Source of the DNA: Actinomycetes bacterium
GTDB lineage: Bacteria > Actinomycetota > Acidimicrobiia > Acidimicrobiales > Bog-793
Assembly (NCBI GenBank): GCA_021785095.1
Contig: JAJYGM010000086.1
Coordinates: forward strand, 1-5,914
Direction of reading: 5' to 3'
DNA length: 5,914 nucleotides
Within the stretch, counting starts at the first letter, position 1. Every line of letters begins with the position of its first letter. Below the pieces are notes generated by a model. The model did no database searches, was not told the DNA's origin, and worked only from the letters and a program-made list of their open reading frames with translations. The translations under genes and the position numbers were made by a program. Below, in pieces: positions 5,907 to 5,914 of this stretch.

Positions 5907-5914
5907 CGCGCGTG

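Larger units (their letters stand above)
5672..5914. other. Right-edge region without a supportable gene
   Basis: Several frames stay open on both strands, as expected at this GC content, but none keeps high third-position GC along its length and none shows a family motif I recognise. GC falls to 9 of 20 bases at 5867-5886, unlike the coding parts of the window, which suggests intergenic or promoter sequence. A plus-strand frame (for example from GTG 5793, containing GVVATRAVRDTTSDVRRW) and a minus-strand frame (from ATG 5885) both run through this part. I do not annotate either one. Confidence 0.5.

Noticed and set aside
5672..5914. tRNA or other structured RNA gene
   Set aside because: No cloverleaf, GTTCRANYC-like T-arm or CCA-adjacent acceptor stem was found on either strand; only short isolated dyads are present.

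Overview
The window is very GC-rich (above 70% by eye). Its codons end almost always in G or C, and no Shine-Dalgarno sequence is visible ahead of either start codon that lies inside it. Together with the types of Lhr helicase and TMEM165/GDT1 protein present, this suggests a high-GC actinomycetote, possibly of the Acidimicrobiia kind. That assignment is inference from composition and protein families.

Layout: (1) bases 1-4197, plus strand: most of an lhr gene for a large Lhr-family superfamily 2 DNA helicase. It enters from the left already past the Walker A region and runs from the DEIH box to a natural stop. (2) 4198-4251: a short gap made of a 15-bp tandem repeat and a GC palindrome, where lhr meets a convergent gene. 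(3) 4252-4824, minus strand: a RimJ/RimL-type GNAT N-acetyltransferase, with a promoter-like sequence placed so that the mRNA would start at the ATG (leaderless). (4) 4825-5062: a 238-bp divergent intergenic region with an 11-bp inverted repeat that has competing left arms, and a five-unit 18-bp tandem array that ends 10 bases before the next gene. (5) 5063-5671, plus strand: a six-helix TMEM165/GDT1 (UPF0016) membrane protein, probably a Mn2+ or Ca2+ exporter. (6) 5672-5914: no gene that can be supported. It holds two weak dyads and a local dip in GC near the right edge that may be a promoter for a gene outside the window.

The three genes do not form an operon. lhr and the acetyltransferase converge, while the acetyltransferase and the membrane protein diverge from a shared intergenic region. 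Their roles (DNA repair helicase, acetyl transfer, divalent cation export) have no obvious common pathway, so this looks like ordinary chromosomal housekeeping sequence. I found no convincing evidence of a new multi-gene system. The features most worth a second look are non-coding: the leaderless promoter, the 18-bp array, and the alternative-pairing element in the divergent intergenic region.
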